A program made the translations under genes and the position numbers. 64,000 nt of DNA from Cyclobacterium marinum DSM 745 (GTDB lineage Bacteria > Bacteroidota > Bacteroidia > Cytophagales > Cyclobacteriaceae), in contig NC_015914.1 in assembly GCF_000222485.1 (NCBI RefSeq), positions 2,304,501 to 2,368,500 of the forward strand, read 5' to 3'. A model generated the notes under the pieces. The model was not told the origin of the DNA. It did no database searches and was given only the letters and a program-made list of their open reading frames with translations. Shown piece after piece: positions 9,809 through 19,415 of this stretch (positions are counted from its first letter, which is position 1; each line of letters begins with the position of its first letter).

Positions 9809-9944
9809 AACCCGGATTGTGTAATAGGATCGTGGTGAGTGATAGGTAATGTTGCAATCGTAAGAAAATAAAGCTGTATGGAGATTTGAGTATAGCACCG
9901 TTATGGAGAAATTGAAAAAAGGAATGATTTGGCGTTATTAGTTA

Positions 9945-11024
9945 TTATTTAGGCTCGTTTTTGTGCCAGTAGGAGGCAAGTATTGATCCTGATATATTCA
10001 TTATGATGCTAAAGACTGCAGGTGCTAAACCCAAGGTGGCCAATTTGCCCATTTCCTTAGCAAGCGCTCCTGCCATTCCTCCATTTTGAAGCCCTACTTC
10101 TAAGGCAATGGTTCGGGAATCTCTTTCATCGAGTCCCAAAGTTTTACTTGCAGTATATCCTAAAAGATAGCCGGCTATATTATGGAGGAGTACCAACCCA
10201 AGTAGAATAAAGCCAATATCCAAGAGGTTGTCACGACCTGATGCCGTAATAAGGACGATGACTATGGCCACTACTGCCATCGATAGGGTTGGCATCACTT
10301 TTTGAAGAAAAGCGATTTTATTTCTAAAGAGATGATTGATCAATAAACCGGCTCCTATTGGAATAATGACCATTTTTACAATACTCCACATCATCACACC
10401 TACATTAATTTCTATCATTGAACCTGCCAACCACTTCATTAAAAATGGGGTAGCAAATGGGGCCAACAAGGTTGATAACGCTGTAATGGTAATTGACAAG
10501 GCCAGGTTTGCTTTGGCCAGATAGCTGATTACATTGGATGCTACTCCACTAGGAGAGCAGCCTACCAAGATTATTCCTGCGGCAATTTCCACTGGTAAGC
10601 CACTGAAATGAGCAATGGCCCATCCTGACAAAGGCATAAGACTTAGCTGACAAACTAAACCAATAAACACTCCTTTTGGGTTTTTGCCGATTTGGATAAA
10701 ATCTTTCACAGACATGGCTGTTCCCATGCCAAACATGATGAATTGAATCAGTGGTGTGATTAGTTGACTGAGGGCATAACCTTTATAAGAAATAAAAGGC
10801 AATGGAAAGTACAAGGCAATGGTGGCCGAGCAAAAAATCATTATTGTATAGGTATAGCCTTTCAATTTATTGTTGATTGAGAAGGCTATACCTAATAATA
10901 CCATGAACCCGATCAGGAAAGGTCCTGAAGGTTCATGAATTCCTGAAAAGATCAGGTAGAGATATATTAATAGAAGCAATATTGCCAATAGCAATATTGA
11001 ACGAAAAAGAACTTGCTTTTTCAA
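9945..11024 (-). CDS. BASS-family (bile acid:sodium symporter-like) transporter, copy 2
   Basis: This 359-residue integral membrane protein has about nine to ten hydrophobic segments. It carries the family signatures GCSPSGVASNVISYLAKANLALS and, near the C-terminus, RTIALEVGLQNGGMAGALAKE, which match the crossing-helix motifs of SBF/BASS proteins. Such proteins co-transport sodium with organic anions (bile acids, pyruvate, pantoate in other organisms); the substrate here cannot be read from sequence. It begins 6 bp after the stop of a close paralogue (11031-12113), so the two are one transcription unit and a tandem duplication. Possible partner: the RidA-like gene upstream. Confidence 0.88.
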   Translation of the reverse strand: MKKQVLFRSILLLAILLLLIYLYLIFSGIHEPSGPFLIGFMVLLGIAFSINNKLKGYTYTIMIFCSATIALYFPLPFISYKGYALSQLITPLIQFIMFGMGTAMSVKDFIQIGKNPKGVFIGLVCQLSLMPLSGWAIAHFSGLPVEIAAGIILVGCSPSGVASNVISYLAKANLALSITITALSTLLAPFATPFLMKWLAGSMIEINVGVMMWSIVKMVIIPIGAGLLINHLFRNKIAFLQKVMPTLSMAVVAIVIVLITASGRDNLLDIGFILLGLVLLHNIAGYLLGYTASKTLGLDERDSRTIALEVGLQNGGMAGALAKEMGKLATLGLAPAVFSIIMNISGSILASYWHKNEPK

Positions 11025-11030
11025 AGGCTT

Positions 11031-12113
11031 CTATTCTTTTGGTGGTTTTCTATGCCAGTAAGAGGCCAGTACAGATCCGGTAATATTCATCAAAGGACCA
11101 AATACTGCAGGTGCCAAGCCTATGGTGGCTAATTTCCCCATTTCTTTGGCCAAGCCAGAGGCCAGGCCTCCATTTTGCATGCCTACCTCAAGTGCTACTG
11201 TTCTTGCATCTCTTTCATTAAGCCCTAAGCCTTTACTGATCCAGAAGCCAAGGTTGTAGCCCATGACGTTATGAACAAATACGAGGATGATAAGTAAACC
11301 TCCTATATCCAGTAAACTGTCTCTTCCAGCTGCAGTTATGACTACGATTATTATTCCTATGCCTGCCATAGATACCACAGGCATGGCATCGTCAAGCCAT
11401 TTTGCTTTGCCGGAAAATAACTTATTGAATATAAGACCAGCACCAATAGGGATGATGACCATTTTGATTATACTCCACATCATGTCCAAAACATTGATTT
11501 CTACAAACTGTCCGGCCAATAGTTTCATTAATAATGGCGTAAGAAAGGGAGCCAGTAGTGTAGATATAGCTGTAATTGTGATGGATAAGGCCAAATTGGC
11601 TTTGGCCAAATAGCTCATTACATTGGAAGCTAGACCACTTGGAGAACAACCAATTAAAATTAATCCGGCTGCAATCTCCGGAGGGAAACTACTAAGGCTT
11701 GCCAAAATAAATCCTGTGATAGGCATTATGGTGAATTGGCTCAATAGGCCAATAAATACACCTTTTGGCATTTTTATTACTCCTGCAAAATCCTTAAAAG
11801 CCATTGATGTTCCCATACCAAACATAATGATTTGGATTAGGGGGGTGATCAAGTTGCTATAAGCATAACCTTTGTATTCTACAAAATACTCCGGATAGTA
11901 CATGGCTGCAGTTACACCTGCAAATATCATGGTAGTGTAAGTAAAGCCTTTTAGTTTTTCGAAACCTCGAAAACCTATGCCTAAAAGCACAAAAAACGAT
12001 ATTAGCGGAATGGCAGCACTTTCAATATTGCCTGGGATAATAAATATTAAAGCTAAGAGCAGGCACAAAAGGCCTGCTCCTATAAAGTATTTGAAAATCA
12101 TTTCTTTTTTCAA
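11031..12113 (-). CDS. BASS-family (bile acid:sodium symporter-like) transporter, copy 1
   Basis: At 360 residues this closely resembles its downstream neighbour along the whole length, with the same GCSPSGLASNVMSYLAKANLALS and RTVALEVGMQNGGLASGLAKE motifs and similar hydrophobic spans. It is a predicted sodium-coupled organic-anion symporter of the cytoplasmic membrane. The start is ATG 12113, directly after a short gap from the RidA-like gene on the same strand. Keeping two non-identical copies in tandem suggests either divergent substrates or a paired arrangement; the sequence does not decide. Confidence 0.88.
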   Translation of the reverse strand: MKKEMIFKYFIGAGLLCLLLALIFIIPGNIESAAIPLISFFVLLGIGFRGFEKLKGFTYTTMIFAGVTAAMYYPEYFVEYKGYAYSNLITPLIQIIMFGMGTSMAFKDFAGVIKMPKGVFIGLLSQFTIMPITGFILASLSSFPPEIAAGLILIGCSPSGLASNVMSYLAKANLALSITITAISTLLAPFLTPLLMKLLAGQFVEINVLDMMWSIIKMVIIPIGAGLIFNKLFSGKAKWLDDAMPVVSMAGIGIIIVVITAAGRDSLLDIGGLLIILVFVHNVMGYNLGFWISKGLGLNERDARTVALEVGMQNGGLASGLAKEMGKLATIGLAPAVFGPLMNITGSVLASYWHRKPPKE

Positions 12114-12152
12114 GGTAACATGGGTTAACAGGTTCTCAGTGAGTTAGCGACA

Positions 12153-12620
12153 TTAAATGTACGCAATACAATCCATTTCCACTAGAGAGTCTCCTGGTAC
12201 TCCACCATAGGTAGCAACGGTTGTTCTAACCGGTGGTTTACTTCCAAATCTTCCTTTATAAACTTCATTCATACCTTTGTAATCGGCAAGGTCATGAAGG
12301 TATACATTTACTTTAAGAACTTTTTCCATAGAGCTACCAGCCTTTACTAATTCTTTTTCCAATTCTTTCAAGACATGGTCGGTATGTGCTTTGATATCTC
12401 CGTCAAAGTGAGCTCCTTTTCCTGCTACAAAAACAGTATTTCCAAGTTTTGTTGAACCGGAAAATAAAGGTACATTTTGATCTTCAACAACGTTGAATGC
12501 TTCTTTTTCTATATTGGTAGATTCAGCGGTATTTGCTTTAGCTACTGCGCTTATTCCGGCTACACCTGCTAGAGAGGCAAATAATTTTTTAATCGTATTT
12601 CTTCTTTTCATTGTTTTCAT
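12153..12620 (-). CDS. Exported RidA (YjgF/YER057c/UK114) family protein
   Basis: Residues about 40-155 form a complete RidA fold ending in PPVRTTVATYGGVPGDSLVEMDCIAYI, with the arginine that in RidA enzymes binds the imine/enamine substrate carboxylate. Unlike cytosolic RidA (about 130 residues), it has a 30-residue N-terminal extension, KRRNTIKKLFASLAGVAGIS, that looks like a twin-arginine signal with a hydrophobic core. An internal Met at residue 4 (12611) is an equally good start. It reads into the two BASS transporters 39 bp downstream, suggesting one unit. RidA enzymes hydrolyse reactive 2-aminoacrylate-type enamines; an exported form would act outside the cytoplasm, which is inference. 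Confidence 0.82.
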   Translation of the reverse strand: MKTMKRRNTIKKLFASLAGVAGISAVAKANTAESTNIEKEAFNVVEDQNVPLFSGSTKLGNTVFVAGKGAHFDGDIKAHTDHVLKELEKELVKAGSSMEKVLKVNVYLHDLADYKGMNEVYKGRFGSKPPVRTTVATYGGVPGDSLVEMDCIAYI

Positions 12621-13203
12621 CTTTGTAGATATAGGTTTAGAATTCTCAATTTATCCATTGAAGGTAAATTAATAATATTTTTTCTCCAAAATTAATTGGA
12701 TGAACAAGCCTGATAACTGTTTTAATGGACATATCTGATTTTAGTAAGGAGTCCAATTTCTTTACTTAAGAATTAGGTTGTTGATAGCATATTTAGTTCT
12801 TCCCAGTTATTCTATAAGTACTGCCAGTTTAAGGGGAAGGTTAAGTTAGAAATTCAAGCCTGAAATTCGTGAAACATTGTTAGAAAAAGAATAAATGGCC
12901 ATGAAAATAGTCATGTTTTTAAAATTAAATGTTTAACTTTCTGTTCGTGGATTATTTGTTAGGGGCAAACATTTTTATTATTTACACCGTGCTAAGTCAT
13001 TGAGTTGTCTTTTTCTGCATTTTTGATCCGGACTTAAGTAAGGTTTTCTATTTGATTTTTGGCTTATTATATTTTGTTCAATATGTACAATAAATGAGGA
13101 AAAATTAATAAATTGATTCGCTTTTGATCCATTCTAAATTTGTATAAATTCTTGTGATCATTAAAAATTACCCATAATTTTAGTATTAACCATAATTAAA
13201 AAA
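12621..13203. other. Divergent intergenic region between RidA-like and SMP-30-like genes
   Basis: This 583-bp AT-rich gap has no convincing ORF. On the plus strand it holds a good Bacteroidota promoter at 13112-13142 for the SMP-30-like gene. On the minus strand a TAATTTTG match to the -7 element lies near 12688-12695, without a correctly placed -33 TTG. The rest shows nothing I can name. Confidence 0.55.
13112..13142 (+). promoter_or_regulatory. Bacteroidota-type sigma-A promoter for the SMP-30-like gene
   Basis: ATTG (13112-13115), a 19-nt spacer and TAAATTTG (13135-13142) fit the Bacteroidota consensus TTTG-N19-TAnnTTTG. A start site near 13149 would give a leader of about 55 nt before ATG 13204. 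Confidence 0.6.
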
Positions 13204-14136
13204 ATGATAAAAAGTATTATTAATCGTATGTCCCTTTTGGCTTTATTGATGGCTATGGGGGCCTGCTCATCAAAATCATCCAAAACTGAAAGTAAGGAAA
13301 TGGAAACAGAAGAAAACTTGTATGTAAGTCAGCCATTTACAAGCAAAAGTGAATTTACAGGTGGCATTGAGGGGCCGGCGGTAGATAAAGAAGGAAATCT
13401 TTATGTTGTGAATTTTGGAAAAGAAGGAACCATTGGCAAAGTTACTCCCGATGGCAAGGCTTCTCTTTTTGTTACACTTCCTGAAGGGAGTACCGGAAAT
13501 GGTATTCGATTCAATAGCAAAGGTGAAATGTTGATTGCGGATTATACAGGTCATAATGTACTAAAGGTAGACATGCAATCCTTGGAAATTTCCGTTTATG
13601 CGCATCATGATGATTTAAATCAACCCAATGACATTGCCATTATGGACAATGATATCGTGTTTGCTAGCGATCCCAATTGGAAAGAAAGTACCGGCCAAAT
13701 ATGGCGAGTTGGGCTTGATGGACAATTTGTTCTTTTAGAAGCGGATATGGGTACTACAAATGGAATTGAAGTTAGCCCTGATAACAGGACTTTGTATGTT
13801 AATGAATCTGTCCAGCGAACCGTTTGGGCTTATGATTTAAGTGAAACCGGAGAGATATCAAACAAAAGGTTGATCCATACCTTTGAAGATTTTGGCATGG
13901 ATGGCATGCGCGTAGACATAGATGGAGACCTTTATGTTACCAGACATGGGAAGGGTACTGTGGTGAAATTATCCCCTGAAGGGGAATTTCTCAAAGAGAT
14001 TAAAATGTCCGGAGACAAGCCTTCAAATATAGCTTTTGGAGGAGAGGACGGTAAAACAGCGTATGTAACATTGCAAGACAATGGTAATATTGATTCTTTT
14101 CTGGTTGAAAAGCCCGGGAGAGCGTTTAAGAAATAA
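13204..14136 (+). CDS. SMP-30/gluconolactonase/LRE-family lipoprotein
   Basis: The 310-residue product starts with a lipoprotein signal (MIKSIINRMSLLALLMAMGAC, Cys 21) and a short polar linker, then a six-bladed SMP-30-like propeller. Expected metal-site motifs are visible: GGIEGPAVDKEGNLYVVNF (Glu), LNQPNDIAIMDND (Asn), and GTTNGIEVSPDNRTLYVNES (Asn and Asp). Family members are calcium- or zinc-dependent sugar-lactone hydrolases, so it is probably a periplasm-facing lactonase; the substrate is not known. A lactonase would fit with the PQQ-dehydrogenase-like gene at the window edge, since those enzymes release sugar lactones. A sensor kinase gene follows after 31 bp, perhaps co-transcribed. 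Confidence 0.83.
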   Translation: MIKSIINRMSLLALLMAMGACSSKSSKTESKEMETEENLYVSQPFTSKSEFTGGIEGPAVDKEGNLYVVNFGKEGTIGKVTPDGKASLFVTLPEGSTGNGIRFNSKGEMLIADYTGHNVLKVDMQSLEISVYAHHDDLNQPNDIAIMDNDIVFASDPNWKESTGQIWRVGLDGQFVLLEADMGTTNGIEVSPDNRTLYVNESVQRTVWAYDLSETGEISNKRLIHTFEDFGMDGMRVDIDGDLYVTRHGKGTVVKLSPEGEFLKEIKMSGDKPSNIAFGGEDGKTAYVTLQDNGNIDSFLVEKPGRAFKK

Positions 14137-14167
14137 TATTTTTTTTCCCATTTAGGAAATATGTGAA

Positions 14168-16408
14168 ATGTCAGCTTATGAGGAAGAGAATCTAAGATGG
14201 TCTGAAGTATTGGTATCCTGTGATGTCGGTGCTTGGGAACTTGACCCTACCAGTCTAATCTTGAGATTTTCTCCCTCTGGGCAAAAAATTCTCGGCATAG
14301 AATTGGCCAAATTTGAGACCTTTTCTCACTTTGCAGAATACTTTGCGGAACCTTACAAAGCTCCTATTCAGAAGATTTTTAATAGGCTAATAAAGGAGAA
14401 GGTCGGGTTTGATGAATTTTTTAAACTTAAGAATGACACCTGCATTAGGCTTAAAGGAAAGTTCTTAAGCAAGAATGGCAGGTTGCGGTTTATTGGCACA
14501 GTTGAGCGCACTGAGACAATTGAAAAGACATCAGTGGTTGCTCCTTCTTCTGCCCATTATTATGGCAACTTATTTGAAATTAACCCGATGCCCATCATCA
14601 TTTGGGATTGTGACACGCAAAAAATAATTGATGGCAATCGCGAAGCTATTTTGAAATACGGCTATACCAAGGAAGCCTTATTGGAATTGTCGATCATGGA
14701 TATTATTCCAAAAGAAGACATTAACTTAAACAATTGTTTCACTGGGGCGGAGATAGTAGGAACGGAGGTTCAACAAAGAATATGTCAGCATTTTACAAAA
14801 TCAGGAGAAAGTTTTTTTGCAAAAATGCAAAGCAAGCCTCTGTTGATTGATGGTAAATCTTGTGTGATGGAGCTAATAACAGATTTTACAAGTCAGCTCG
14901 AAGCCGAAGAACAGCTTTTGGATAGTGTACAAGAACTTTCTGATTATAGGTTTGCTTTAGACGAATCCTGTTTGGTGCTTATTCTAGACGAAAATAAAAA
15001 GATAGATTACCTTAATAGGAAATTTTTAGACATTTCAGGATATCAAGCGGCGGAAATATCAGGAAAATCCCCTGTGGTTATTTATGAGGAAAACCAGGCA
15101 TTAAAAGATTGTTTGGCAGCAGTTTCGCAGGGGAAAATGTGGAGAGGAGAGCTCAAAGGAATTAAAAAAAAACGTGGTGTATTTTGGATTGATACAGTGA
15201 TAACTCCCTTTAAGGATAATTCAGGTAAAACTTATCAATACATTTGGGTAGGCTATGACGTTACGGAAAAACATAAAGCGGATGAATCTCTATTTAAAGA
15301 GCGATTTCTATTGAGATCAATCATTGATAATTTGCCGATTCAAATATATGTTAAAGACATTATGGGCAGGCATATTATTAACAATAAAACCCAATACCGA
15401 GATTTTTTGGGCGCAGAAACTGAGGAAGAAACCTTAAGAAAGACCGTTTTCGATTACTTCCCCTACGAGGTAGCCAAAAAGATGACTGTAATTGATCGCC
15501 ATGTGATTATTGAGGGTCAATCGGTAAAAAACCTTGAGGAATCCTATACTAATGCAAATGGTCAATTGAGGTGGTTTCTTACAAGCAAGGTTGCCCTTAA
15601 AAATGCTTCCAATAAAATTGTAGGTTTGGTAGGAATGACCAGAGATGTCACCGATAGAAAAGAGGAGGAAGCTGTTTTACAGAATCTGAATACTGAACTT
15701 ACCAAAAAAGCAAAAGCGCTAGAGCAGTCCAATCAAGAACTTGAACAGTTTGCTTATATTGCCTCCCATGATTTGCAAGAACCATTGCGAATGATCACCG
15801 GATTCGTAAGTTTATTGGAAAAGAAGTATTCTTCAAAATTGGATGAGAAAGGAATCCAATACATGCACTTTGTGGTAGATGGGGCCACCCGAATGAGAAA
15901 CATTATTATGGATTTACTTACCTATTCCAGGGTAGGTAGAGAAGGAGAAAAGCTAAAAGAAACAGATATTGGAGAAATAATATCCAATGCATTGAATCTC
16001 CAGAAAACCTTGATTGACCAAAAAGGCGCTAATATATCTGTTGGCCCTATGCCGAAATTGAAGGTACCGGTGTCTCCCTTAAATCAAGTTTTCCTTAATT
16101 TGATAAACAATTCATTAAAGTATCAACTCGAAGGTGCTACTCCTAGGATAAAAATCTCCGCCAAAGAAAGAAAAGATAGTTGGGAATTTTCCGTAAAGGA
16201 CAATGGAATAGGGATTCCTCCAAAATCTCAAGACAAGGTTTTTATCTTATTTTCAAGGCTTCATGCCAATAGTAAATATTCAGGAACAGGCATAGGTTTA
16301 GCGATGTGCAAAAAAATTATTGAAAATTTGGGGGGACATATTTATTTCAAATCAAAGGAAAATGAAGGATCTACCTTTTATTTTACTGTGCCAAAAGAAA
16401 TTTTTTAA
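14168..16408 (+). CDS. Cytoplasmic multi-PAS sensor histidine kinase
   Basis: This 746-residue protein has no signal peptide or membrane segment. The N-terminal 500 residues hold about four PAS-type modules (approximately 10-115, 130-245, 255-370 and 376-500), the later ones followed by PAC-like GYDVTEKHK and GMTRDVTDRKEEE ends. A coiled-coil leads into HisKA with IASHDLQEPLRM, phosphorylated His about residue 534. HATPase_c follows with the N box (FLNLINNSLKYQ), G1 box (VKDNGIGIPP), F box (IFILFSRLH-like) and G2 box (GTGIGLAMCKKI). It is a complete soluble kinase, likely sensing an internal signal. The REC-PAS protein 174 bp downstream is its probable partner. Confidence 0.9.
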   Translation: MSAYEEENLRWSEVLVSCDVGAWELDPTSLILRFSPSGQKILGIELAKFETFSHFAEYFAEPYKAPIQKIFNRLIKEKVGFDEFFKLKNDTCIRLKGKFLSKNGRLRFIGTVERTETIEKTSVVAPSSAHYYGNLFEINPMPIIIWDCDTQKIIDGNREAILKYGYTKEALLELSIMDIIPKEDINLNNCFTGAEIVGTEVQQRICQHFTKSGESFFAKMQSKPLLIDGKSCVMELITDFTSQLEAEEQLLDSVQELSDYRFALDESCLVLILDENKKIDYLNRKFLDISGYQAAEISGKSPVVIYEENQALKDCLAAVSQGKMWRGELKGIKKKRGVFWIDTVITPFKDNSGKTYQYIWVGYDVTEKHKADESLFKERFLLRSIIDNLPIQIYVKDIMGRHIINNKTQYRDFLGAETEEETLRKTVFDYFPYEVAKKMTVIDRHVIIEGQSVKNLEESYTNANGQLRWFLTSKVALKNASNKIVGLVGMTRDVTDRKEEEAVLQNLNTELTKKAKALEQSNQELEQFAYIASHDLQEPLRMITGFVSLLEKKYSSKLDEKGIQYMHFVVDGATRMRNIIMDLLTYSRVGREGEKLKETDIGEIISNALNLQKTLIDQKGANISVGPMPKLKVPVSPLNQVFLNLINNSLKYQLEGATPRIKISAKERKDSWEFSVKDNGIGIPPKSQDKVFILFSRLHANSKYSGTGIGLAMCKKIIENLGGHIYFKSKENEGSTFYFTVPKEIF

Positions 16409-16582
16409 ACCAAGGTTGTAATATTGTAGGGAAAAGTTTAACCATTTACTTATTTATTGATAGATATGAGGCGCATTGATTGTATTTATTGCAAGAATTG
16501 GCGTTATTAATAACATAATTGATTTCAATTTGTTTTAGGAGTTGGCAGCTTAGGCTAAATTATATTTTTAGAAAATTTGGAA

Positions 16583-17623
16583 ATGGATCAAGAGGGATAT
16601 CATTTATTGTTAGTTGAGGATAATTTGGGGGATATTTTATTGATAGAAGAATACCTCCATGAAAAAATTTTAAACCTTAAACTTACGGTTGCAAAAACCT
16701 TTGAGGAGGCACAAGAGAATTTGATAGATGAGGATCGTCATTATGATGGAATCATTTTGGATTTGACTTTACCGGATTTACAAGGAGAGGAATTGATATT
16801 GAAAATCAAGGCCCTTGCGGAAGATGTCAGTATTGTGGTATTGACAGGCTATTCTAATATAGAATTTGGTATGAAATCACTTTCTCTAGGTGTTTCAGAT
16901 TATTTATTGAAGGATGAATTGACCCCCACCTCACTCTATAAAAGTATTATATACAGCATAGGTAGGTACAGGATTTCCCGCCAACTCAAACATTCTGAGT
17001 TAAGGTACAAAGAATTGTTTCACCTTAGCCCTCAGCCCATGTACCTTTATAACCTTCAGACCTTAGCGTTTATTGATGTCAATAAGGCTGCAGTAGATCA
17101 TTATGGATATACTAAGGAAGAATTTTTGAAAATGGATCTCAAGCAAATCCGACCCGAATCTGAAATCTCTAAGTTGGAGAAAATGATTGCAAGTATTAGA
17201 GAGGGGAAATTTACCGGAGGCCCAAGAATATTCTCCCATCAAAAGAAAAATGGGGAAATAATTACAGTTGAAATTAAAAGCAGTCTAATTGTACATGAAG
17301 GGATCAAAGCAGAGGTAGTTTTGGCCAATGACATTACCGAGCGCATGCGGTATATCAAAGCCATTGAGGATCAAAACAAACGCTTACAGGAAATAGCATG
17401 GATGCAATCACATGTTGTGAGGGCACCACTGGCCAGATTGATGAGTTTGGTAATGGCAGTTGACACCTTGGAAGAAGATGTCGGTAAAGAAAATTTTCAT
17501 CAGATGATAATGGACTCGGCAGTTGAGCTGGATGATATTATTAGAGATATCGTTAAGAAAACAGATAAGGTAAGTTTAGAGGCCAAAATGAAAGAGAAAT
17601 TTGACCCTAGTACAGAAGAATAA
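16583..17623 (+). CDS. Response regulator with PAS domain and a DHp-like helix lacking an ATPase
   Basis: I chose ATG 16583 over the in-frame TTG at 16577; the product is 346 residues. Residues about 5-125 are a receiver domain with acidic pair (VEDN), phospho-acceptor Asp 60 in ILDLTLPDLQG, Thr in VLTGYS and Lys in YLLKDE. A PAS domain spans about 140-260 (SPQPMYLYNLQTLAFIDVNKAA), ending in NDITERMRY. The C-terminus, about 262-335, resembles the H-box dimerisation helix of histidine kinases (IAWMQSHVVRAPLARL, His about 277) but the protein stops with no HATPase domain. It could be a phosphotransfer protein charged in trans by the upstream kinase. Confidence 0.85.
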   Translation: MDQEGYHLLLVEDNLGDILLIEEYLHEKILNLKLTVAKTFEEAQENLIDEDRHYDGIILDLTLPDLQGEELILKIKALAEDVSIVVLTGYSNIEFGMKSLSLGVSDYLLKDELTPTSLYKSIIYSIGRYRISRQLKHSELRYKELFHLSPQPMYLYNLQTLAFIDVNKAAVDHYGYTKEEFLKMDLKQIRPESEISKLEKMIASIREGKFTGGPRIFSHQKKNGEIITVEIKSSLIVHEGIKAEVVLANDITERMRYIKAIEDQNKRLQEIAWMQSHVVRAPLARLMSLVMAVDTLEEDVGKENFHQMIMDSAVELDDIIRDIVKKTDKVSLEAKMKEKFDPSTEE

Positions 17624-17635
17624 AGTTCACTAAAG

Positions 17636-18766
17636 TCAATTTGAAAGCAATCCATTGAGCTTGTCAGTATCTAGAGTGTTGTAAAGAGGAAACCTTATCA
17701 AGCACTCGCTGTATTTTTCGGCTTGAAATAAATCTATTTTACGTGGGTATTGGGATAAATAATAAGGGCTGGTATGCAGACTTTGGTAGTGGAATACAGC
17801 CATTATTTTTTTCCGTTTAAAGAAATTCAGGACTTGATCTCTGTGCTTCAGATTTTTCGCCAGCCCATAAAACAAATGAAAATTCTGTGCGGCATGTTTA
17901 GGGACTGCCATCCATTCTAGATCAAATTTTTCCAATATTTGCGGTAAATGGGTATGATGCCAATGCCATTTTATTTTACGAACGCTTTGAATTGATTCGA
18001 TCTGCTCCAATTGGGCCCATAACCATGCGGCATTAATCTCTGAAGGAGCAAAAGCACTTCCCAGGCTTTGCCACTCGTATTTATTTGCTTTCCCTGAGGA
18101 AAAATCTTTTTTATTTGTCCCTCTGTTCCAAACCAAATTGGCTTTGGCAATAAATTTTGAATCGTTAATCACAAGCATGCCTCCCTCTCCACAACTGATA
18201 TTTTTGGTTTCATGAAATGAAAAGGTGGCGAATTGGCCAAAAGAACCTAAAGGCCTTTTTGATTGATCTTTGCTTACGTAATAGCCATCAATGCCTGCTG
18301 CGGCATCTTCCACCAAGTATAAATTATATCTTTGGCTGATGGCCAACAATTGTTCCATATCACAGGCAATTCCTCCATAATGAACAGCTACGATTGCCTT
18401 GGTTTTGTCTGTAATTAAATGTGCTAATTTCCCGGTATCTATTCCAGGGTAATCCCTACAGCTGTCTGCAAATACGACCTTGCAACCCCGAAGCGCAAAA
18501 GCATTAGCGGTGCTTACATAAGTATAACTGGGTAAAATTACTTCATCTCCGGGTTTTAAGTCCATCAAGAGTGCAGCCATTTCTAAGGCCTGTGTGCAGG
18601 AATGAGTTAAGAATGTCTTTTTGAAGCCATATCTTTTTTCAAAAAATGATTGACACTTCAAGGTGTATTTTCCATCCGATGCCAATTTTCCTTTTTTACT
18701 CGCATCCTGAATATAGTTCCATTCATTTCCGGTAGCATACGGTTTATTAAAAGGAATCCGATACAT
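17636..18766 (-). CDS. wecE: dTDP-4-amino-4,6-dideoxygalactose transaminase (DegT/DnrJ/EryC1 family)
   Basis: From ATG 18766 the product is 376 residues and aligns along its whole length with E. coli WecE/RffA: IPFNKPYATGNEWNYIQ, GKLASDGKYTLKCQSF, SCTQALEMAALLMDLKPGDE and LPSYTYVSTANAFALRG. The PLP-lysine motif is in FSFHETKNISCGEGG, and MAVFHYQSLHTSPYY near the end is typical. The enzyme transfers an amino group from glutamate to dTDP-4-keto-6-deoxyglucose for surface polysaccharide. A longer ORF begins at 18853, but that extension overlaps the DUF502 gene; here the DUF502 stop and this ATG are one base apart, suggesting translational coupling. No other polysaccharide genes are adjacent. Confidence 0.9.
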   Translation of the reverse strand: MYRIPFNKPYATGNEWNYIQDASKKGKLASDGKYTLKCQSFFEKRYGFKKTFLTHSCTQALEMAALLMDLKPGDEVILPSYTYVSTANAFALRGCKVVFADSCRDYPGIDTGKLAHLITDKTKAIVAVHYGGIACDMEQLLAISQRYNLYLVEDAAAGIDGYYVSKDQSKRPLGSFGQFATFSFHETKNISCGEGGMLVINDSKFIAKANLVWNRGTNKKDFSSGKANKYEWQSLGSAFAPSEINAAWLWAQLEQIESIQSVRKIKWHWHHTHLPQILEKFDLEWMAVPKHAAQNFHLFYGLAKNLKHRDQVLNFFKRKKIMAVFHYQSLHTSPYYLSQYPRKIDLFQAEKYSECLIRFPLYNTLDTDKLNGLLSN

Positions 18767-18767
18767 G

Positions 18768-19379
18768 TCAAATGGAGTCTCCCGGTTTATTTGTAGCTTT
18801 ATTTTGCTTTGGGTTTTTGATATAGTGCAGGTCTGAAACACCACCTGAAACAATAAATTTCATCACTTCTGTGCTGTTGACATTGTATAGTCTCTCCACA
18901 TTTTTTCTAGGCACCAAATACAGGTTACCACTGAAATTATAGGAATGAGGAAAGTAAACGGCCACTAATTCTTCCTGGCCAATTACTTTTAGATCATCCT
19001 GTGTCATAAAGCCAAGCCTAGACATATTGTCTGAAAGCTTTACGATTATGGGTGTATTGAATTTTTTCTTATCACCTACAAACGCAGACATAAGGTCTTT
19101 GATGCTGGTATAAAGAATGTTAACCAAGGGTATTTTAAATACCAGTTTCTCAAGTTCTTCGAAAATTGATTTCGTAATGAAAATACTTGTCAAATAACCT
19201 ACGAGGGTTACGAATACCAACATGACCAATATCCCCAAGCCCGGGATATTTACCGGAATAATATTGTCCAGAAACTGAACAGTCAGGATGATGATGTATC
19301 CTGTCAAAAAGAAGGGAACAACGAATAAAAGTCCCCTAAGAAAATATCCTAGAATTCGTTTAGAAGTAAAATCTGACAT
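18768..19379 (-). CDS. DUF502 family membrane protein
   Basis: This 203-residue protein has two N-terminal transmembrane segments (about 10-35 and 45-75: GLLFVVPFFLTGYIIILTVQF and GLGILVMLVFVTLVGYLTSIF). A conserved soluble part follows with the family's PLVNILYTSIKDLMSAF and VAVYFPHSYNFSGNLYLVPR segments. DUF502 proteins are widespread, and their biochemical function is not established. It begins downstream of the nqr operon terminator, so it has its own promoter, and it ends one base before the wecE start. Confidence 0.82.
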   Translation of the reverse strand: MSDFTSKRILGYFLRGLLFVVPFFLTGYIIILTVQFLDNIIPVNIPGLGILVMLVFVTLVGYLTSIFITKSIFEELEKLVFKIPLVNILYTSIKDLMSAFVGDKKKFNTPIIVKLSDNMSRLGFMTQDDLKVIGQEELVAVYFPHSYNFSGNLYLVPRKNVERLYNVNSTEVMKFIVSGGVSDLHYIKNPKQNKATNKPGDSI

Positions 19380-19415
19380 CTCGAGCAGGCTTAGTGTTAA
19401 TTTAATCTAAAAATC

